DNA of 64,000 nt, taken from assembly GCA_009668015.1 (NCBI GenBank), contig WJYB01000001.1:310001-374000 (forward strand), in the 5' to 3' direction. The translations under genes and the position numbers were made by a program. The DNA comes from Enterobacteriaceae bacterium RIT714. GTDB lineage: Bacteria > Pseudomonadota > Gammaproteobacteria > Enterobacterales > Enterobacteriaceae. How positions within the stretch are numbered: the stretch's first letter is position 1; each line of letters begins with the position of its first letter. Below, piece after piece: positions 60,504 through 64,000 of the stretch. The notes beneath the pieces are model-generated. The model searched no databases. It saw only the letters and a program-made list of their open reading frames with translations, and was not told the DNA's origin.

Positions 60504-60668
60504 TTAGACTTTTTGGTTGGATTTGAACATCGTGCTGCAGTACGGACAGACCAGCAGTGACCCCTTTTGAACGCGGGTGTAGCTGTGTTCAGAGTCTTTC
60601 GTGCAATTCGGGCAAGGGCATTTAATCAGAAAGTTTCGGCGGGTTTTTCCATCTTTGCGATCGGACAT
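60504..60668 (-). CDS. YnfU-like zinc-ribbon protein
   Basis: 54 residues, MSDRKDGKTRRNFLIKCPCP then NC, with a second pair VCPYC; spacing CPCPNC...CPYC is that of the YnfU-type small zinc ribbon. AGGAA before 60668 selects this Met rather than one 12 codons earlier. Role unknown. Not close to the two zinc ribbons around the glucan synthase in sequence. Confidence 0.7.
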   Translation of the reverse strand: MSDRKDGKTRRNFLIKCPCPNCTKDSEHSYTRVQKGSLLVCPYCSTMFKSNQKV

Positions 60669-61213
60669 AGGCATTTCCTGTGTGAATGGCCTGCTACCAT
60701 ACACGGTTAGTCCCTAAATAGCTCGTATTCATTTTACTCTTTGAAAAATTGACCTTTCCCCTGACTTTGTCTTGAGCAATGGTGATTTTATCCCCGCGCC
60801 ACTGCTGAATCTTATTCCCCGCCTGTTAATTCACTCTCTAAAACGTTCACGCTAATCCAGTGCTCCGGGAAAAATTTTAGTTACAATCATTATGGCACTC
60901 TATCTTATAGTTTGATAGAAGATATATCTTTGTGTGTTATTCTTATTTTACGCTGTACATAAAATAATATTATAATCTTGGGGCTATAAGTGGTAAATTA
61001 AACGGGCGTAGGCTGTAACTTCTTAAATATCACTCCACTTATCATAATCTTGTTAATGCGGTTGCGTTAAATAGATTGCATACATCATGGTGTCAATTTT
61101 TTAAATATATATCACAAATATATTCATGACTCCGTTTTATTGATGTGAATTATGATTAAGATGTAACAGGGCTGTAATAGAGGCTCTCTTTAAATGGAAT
61201 TTCTTGAAGGTTT
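60669..61213. other. AT-rich region upstream of the LuxR-type gene
   Basis: 545 bases, strongly AT-rich (especially 60880-61160), with no supported gene. Probably a long regulatory region for the following gene, of the type silenced by H-NS. Confidence 0.45.
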
Positions 61214-61789
61214 ATGCTCATTATGGAAAGTGCGATGGACAATATTAAGGTATATACTGATAATTATTATTATAAGTTTGGTCTTTATCAGATGCTTGCT
61301 CATTTCTGTCGTTTCGAAAACCCCTTGCCTGATAGTAAAATTGTGAAGGGTAAAGCATGTGGTATCGTGTTTAGACAGAATGTTGCCAGCATAATTTATC
61401 CAAAAAATGAACAAACGGTACAGACGTTAGACATTCCTTTTGTATGTAATACGCTGAATCTAAGTGAGATTAATGCAAAGCTAGAAAAAATTATGATGAT
61501 GACTCACTATCCTTATTTCGAGTGTGATAAGAGAGTGGTGTATCAGCGCCTTGGGATTAAATCATATCATCAGCTCTCAGGTGCAGAATATACAGTGCTG
61601 TGCTACTGCGGTAAGGGATATCGCCCGAAAGATATTGCAAATGTTCTTGAATGCTCTGAGAAAACAGTGAATACACACTGCCGAAATGCTATGCGTAAAA
61701 TGGGTATGTCGAAACGAACAGAGCTTTATCAGTACGCCACAATGATTATGTGTAACGAGGGACGAGAAAGATCGACCCTCTGTCTCTGA
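61214..61789 (+). CDS. LuxR-type HTH regulator
   Basis: 191 residues. C-terminal LuxR helix-turn-helix about 120-180: LSGAEYTVLCYCGKGYRPKD and IANVLECSEKTVNTHCRNAM. No N-terminal receiver (no Asp-pocket), so it is an orphan, GerE-type regulator as are fimbrial or capsule regulators. The gene is AT-rich. Start uncertain: ATGs at 61214, 61223 and 61235 all have imperfect ribosome sites. Next to the T6SS edge, convergent with it. Confidence 0.8.
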   Translation: MLIMESAMDNIKVYTDNYYYKFGLYQMLAHFCRFENPLPDSKIVKGKACGIVFRQNVASIIYPKNEQTVQTLDIPFVCNTLNLSEINAKLEKIMMMTHYPYFECDKRVVYQRLGIKSYHQLSGAEYTVLCYCGKGYRPKDIANVLECSEKTVNTHCRNAMRKMGMSKRTELYQYATMIMCNEGRERSTLCL

Positions 61790-61796
61790 TAAGTGT

Positions 61797-61823
61797 AATA
61801 ACCCATGAAAATCATGGGTTATT
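61797..61823. terminator. Bidirectional terminator
   Basis: 12-base perfect stem AATAACCCATGA/TCATGGGTTATT with a three-base loop, between the convergent LuxR and Eag-like genes. Confidence 0.82.
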
Positions 61824-61828
61824 TGCGA

Positions 61829-62299
61829 TTAGAGGGAGTTATTTGGCTGGAACGTATTAATAATCTGCACATAATGCTTGCGCTGATGGTCCGAAAACTC
61901 CTGCATGGAGTAAAGAGTAAAAATCAATACTTCACGACCATTATGATTCGTTACAGCGTGCCACGGCAGTTTAATGACCGTTTGTACCTGGCGTACTTTT
62001 TGTCCATCCTGTAAATATTGATTTGCAATCTGCACCACCGGTAGTCGCGCCGGACCAATCTCATTTTTCAGTAGTTTACCGTCCATCTGGAAGCCAGGTA
62101 ATTTATTGCGAAGTTCTTCAATTTGCGCTTCACAAAATGCTTCAATTTCCTGCTCCTCTTCCAGTGTTGCCCGGTTAATCATAATGTTGTACTCATTATC
62201 GTCGGGATCTCTGAACATCAGAATATTGACTGAGCGATCGAGCACCGGAGCCTGGCTCAGGAAATTACCTTCGAGAATGGTGTAGTTCGGAGTTTTCAT
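61829..62299 (-). CDS. DUF1795 (Eag/DcrB-like) T6SS chaperone-type protein
   Basis: 156 residues with the DUF1795 pattern: N-terminal YTILEGNFLS, DPDDNEYNIMINRATL, ETQIEELRNKLPGFQ-like helix, and a C-terminal YVQIINTF. DUF1795 proteins of T6SS loci (EagR) act as chaperones for Rhs/transmembrane effectors and load them on VgrG. The ATG abuts the stop of the OmpA-domain gene, so the two are translated together. No effector lies to the left; one could lie elsewhere. Confidence 0.75.
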   Translation of the reverse strand: MKTPNYTILEGNFLSQAPVLDRSVNILMFRDPDDNEYNIMINRATLEEEQEIEAFCEAQIEELRNKLPGFQMDGKLLKNEIGPARLPVVQIANQYLQDGQKVRQVQTVIKLPWHAVTNHNGREVLIFTLYSMQEFSDHQRKHYVQIINTFQPNNSL

Positions 62300-63919
62300 T
62301 TAAAAATTATGCTCATTAACGTTAATGGGAGTCGGGTGTAGAGGATAGACTTCAATCCGCCGATTCATCTCTCTACCGGCTTGAGTCAAATTGCTGGCCA
62401 GCGGGTAGGAATCACCTTCACCTTTCAGCACAAACCGTTGCTCGGCGGCATGGGTATGATGTAACAGCCAGTCGCGGACTTCCCGCGCACGCTGTTCAGA
62501 AAGCAGTAAATTGTTTTTTTCGTCGCCGCTGTTATCCGTATGACCCACGATCAGAAATGAGATAGTCGGGTTTTTTTCAATAAGTGTAACGATGGGTTGC
62601 AGGCGGTCTTCACGCCCTGGCATTATCACAGCACTGCCGGGAGCAAACAGAGACGCCGAACTGGCTGAAGAAAAGACTGTCCAGTGGCTGTACTCATCCA
62701 GCTGCTTATCCGCGACATCAAGCAATCCCCCACACTGAGAAAATCCCCAGTTCTGAAAGAAAAGGTGTGCCGAACAGGTTTCAAGCGATGACCGTTGCAC
62801 ACCGAGCTTGTCGATAAGGGTAAACGTTTGAGTGATATTCTCGGCTGGAACGTCCCGCAATGACGTTATCGTACCGGTGAGGTCATCGGCACGCTGTTGC
62901 TCATGATAACGGGCATACAGCATGCTGGCGGCAATCAATAGCGTCGCGGTAAATACTAACCCTACAGTAGGACTGTGGCGTACCGGTGGTGGCGGGGCAG
63001 GGATGGATCTGACAGTCGGTAATATCACCGTGGCCGGGAACTCCGGAAGCGGTGGATAAATTTTCGAATTTGTCAGCGCCGGGAGAATCGCGAAATTATC
63101 CTCCAGCCAGCGAGACCACGCGCCGTGCCGGTTAAAACCAGTCCCGTAATCCGCAACCATGACGCGTGTCAGGCAGGATGAAGCATGAGTCAATGTCGCG
63201 TTAAGGGATAATAAAATTTGCTCTTCATTCATCCACTGCCAGAGCATTAAGAGCATCGCCTTGCGTTGCGTCAGGAAGGCAGACTCGTCTTCATTCTGAC
63301 AAATCAGATTTTCCACTGACATCATTGAGAGCGTTTGCTCGCCAGTCAGGGTTTCTTGCCAGATCGCGCGATCGGGATCATGTACAAAACGCTCTTCGCT
63401 GCAGCGGAAATACAGGGCAAATATGCATGGCAGGGGTTTTGCGACAACAATTGACTGGAGGACTTTTTGCCATGCTCGCAGCGATTCTATCGCCAGCGCG
63501 GCTGTATCATGTCCGTCAGGAAAAAACGGGAAAAACAGCGTTACCTTAAGGTGCTCCTGCGCTGCATTGAGCTGTGACAGCTGCCTGACGATGTCTCCTT
63601 GTGTGACGGCGCCAATCCACAGTGCACCGGTGACAGGATGTTGCAGCATCTCTTTGCGCTGAGTGGAAAACCACTGGCTAACATAGGGGCCCGTGACCAG
63701 ATAAATTTGTTTCTCAACAATGTGTGGATCCTGTTGATCGCAATGAGGCTCGCAGGGCGATTGGCTTCTCTGCATGAAAGCTCGCACACAGAGGATTAAA
63801 AACAGTAAGGCAAAGCCAGAAAACAGCGCATTCCATGCCAGATGGGAATAAATACCCATTGCCAGCAACAGCGAAGCTGTCATCAGAATCAGAAAGGCGT
63901 AAAAATTGAGTTTCAGCAT
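62300..63919 (-). CDS. T6SS-associated OmpA-domain membrane protein
   Basis: 539 residues. Two membrane helices at about 5-23 and 28-46, a large soluble region, a third helix near 320-340 (VGLVFTATLLIAASMLYARY), and a C-terminal OmpA-like peptidoglycan-binding domain with IVGHTDNSGDEKNN and SEQRAREVRDWLL. It resembles the T6SS accessory OmpA-type proteins that anchor the secretion membrane complex (TagL/TssL-extension role). Flanked by a TssL-like tail upstream and the DUF1795 gene downstream. Confidence 0.8.
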   Translation of the reverse strand: MLKLNFYAFLILMTASLLLAMGIYSHLAWNALFSGFALLFLILCVRAFMQRSQSPCEPHCDQQDPHIVEKQIYLVTGPYVSQWFSTQRKEMLQHPVTGALWIGAVTQGDIVRQLSQLNAAQEHLKVTLFFPFFPDGHDTAALAIESLRAWQKVLQSIVVAKPLPCIFALYFRCSEERFVHDPDRAIWQETLTGEQTLSMMSVENLICQNEDESAFLTQRKAMLLMLWQWMNEEQILLSLNATLTHASSCLTRVMVADYGTGFNRHGAWSRWLEDNFAILPALTNSKIYPPLPEFPATVILPTVRSIPAPPPPVRHSPTVGLVFTATLLIAASMLYARYHEQQRADDLTGTITSLRDVPAENITQTFTLIDKLGVQRSSLETCSAHLFFQNWGFSQCGGLLDVADKQLDEYSHWTVFSSASSASLFAPGSAVIMPGREDRLQPIVTLIEKNPTISFLIVGHTDNSGDEKNNLLLSEQRAREVRDWLLHHTHAAEQRFVLKGEGDSYPLASNLTQAGREMNRRIEVYPLHPTPINVNEHNF

Positions 63920-63920
63920 A

Positions 63921-64000
63921 TCAGTATATTTTCAGACAGAACCACAAGAGAAACAGTCCACAGATGGCGAAAGCCAAAGAGACCAGAACAGGCAACGATT
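63921..64000 (-). CDS. C-terminus of probable TssL/DotU (partial)
   Basis: The last 25 codons before a stop give SLPVLVSLAFAICGLFLLWF and CLKIY, a hydrophobic C-terminal helix as in tail-anchored TssL (DotU). The gene continues beyond the right edge. The stop is 2 bases before the next gene. Confidence 0.55.
   Translation of the reverse strand, partial: SLPVLVSLAFAICGLFLLWFCLKIY

Overview
The window is chromosomal DNA of an enteric gammaproteobacterium of the family Enterobacteriaceae. Most genes match Escherichia coli K-12 genes closely in length, motifs and local order (rstA, ydgC, folM, ydgI, ydgH, pntAB, uspE, fnr, ogt, abgTBA/abgR, smrA, pdxI, ydfI/ydfZ/rspR/ydfG/dcp, ldhA, ydbH-ynbE-ydbL, cspH). 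A 2867-residue cyclic beta-1,2-glucan synthase and a type VI secretion edge point to an Enterobacter/Lelliottia-like lineage rather than E. coli itself. That genus-level guess is inference.

Layout. 0.3-5.4 kb: small exported protein, response regulator RstA without an adjacent rstB, ydgC, folM, transporter ydgI, periplasmic ydgH. 5.9-11.4 kb: transhydrogenase pntAB, uspE, fnr with an FNR-type site, ogt. 11.4-16.8 kb: p-aminobenzoyl-glutamate operon abgA-abgB-abgT with divergent abgR. 17.2-20.5 kb: smrA, a Tsr/Tar-class chemoreceptor behind a near-consensus sigma-28 promoter, pdxI.

20.5-29.7 kb is accessory: a ribbon-helix-helix protein, an unknown 283-residue protein, an ABM monooxygenase near an unassigned LexA box, a CigR-like protein, then a co-directional set (LysR regulator, tautomerase, ABM monooxygenase, glutaredoxin-2 paralogue, alpha/beta-hydrolase, ConA-like protein) that looks like a redox or electrophile response unit. 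It is followed by a frameshifted TacA-type antitoxin with its operator and by small stress-type genes. 29.8-38.4 kb is one giant gene, cyclic beta-1,2-glucan synthase, bracketed by two related zinc-ribbon microproteins.

38.9-47.1 kb is a scarred plasticity zone. Two SOS-box-driven umuDC loci converge: one has a full-length UmuD plus a stub of umuC, the other an internally deleted UmuD plus a full-length UmuC. A third umuC fragment lies at 46.8 kb beside IS3 and luciferase-like monooxygenase remnants. Between them sit a Fur-box-associated YncE-like propeller protein, an Old Yellow Enzyme with a convergent LysR gene, and an NTF2/SnoaL-like protein.

47.3-54.6 kb returns to core metabolism (ydfI, ydfZ, a universal stress protein, rspR, ydfG, dcp, ldhA). 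55.1-60.7 kb holds a lipoprotein, the ydbH-ynbE-ydbL envelope-bridge operon, a paaY fossil that marks a lost phenylacetate cluster, divergent cold-shock genes and a YnfU-like zinc ribbon. 61.2-64.0 kb has an AT-rich LuxR-type regulator and the start of a T6SS cluster (DUF1795/Eag chaperone, OmpA-domain protein, C-terminus of a probable TssL) running off the right end.
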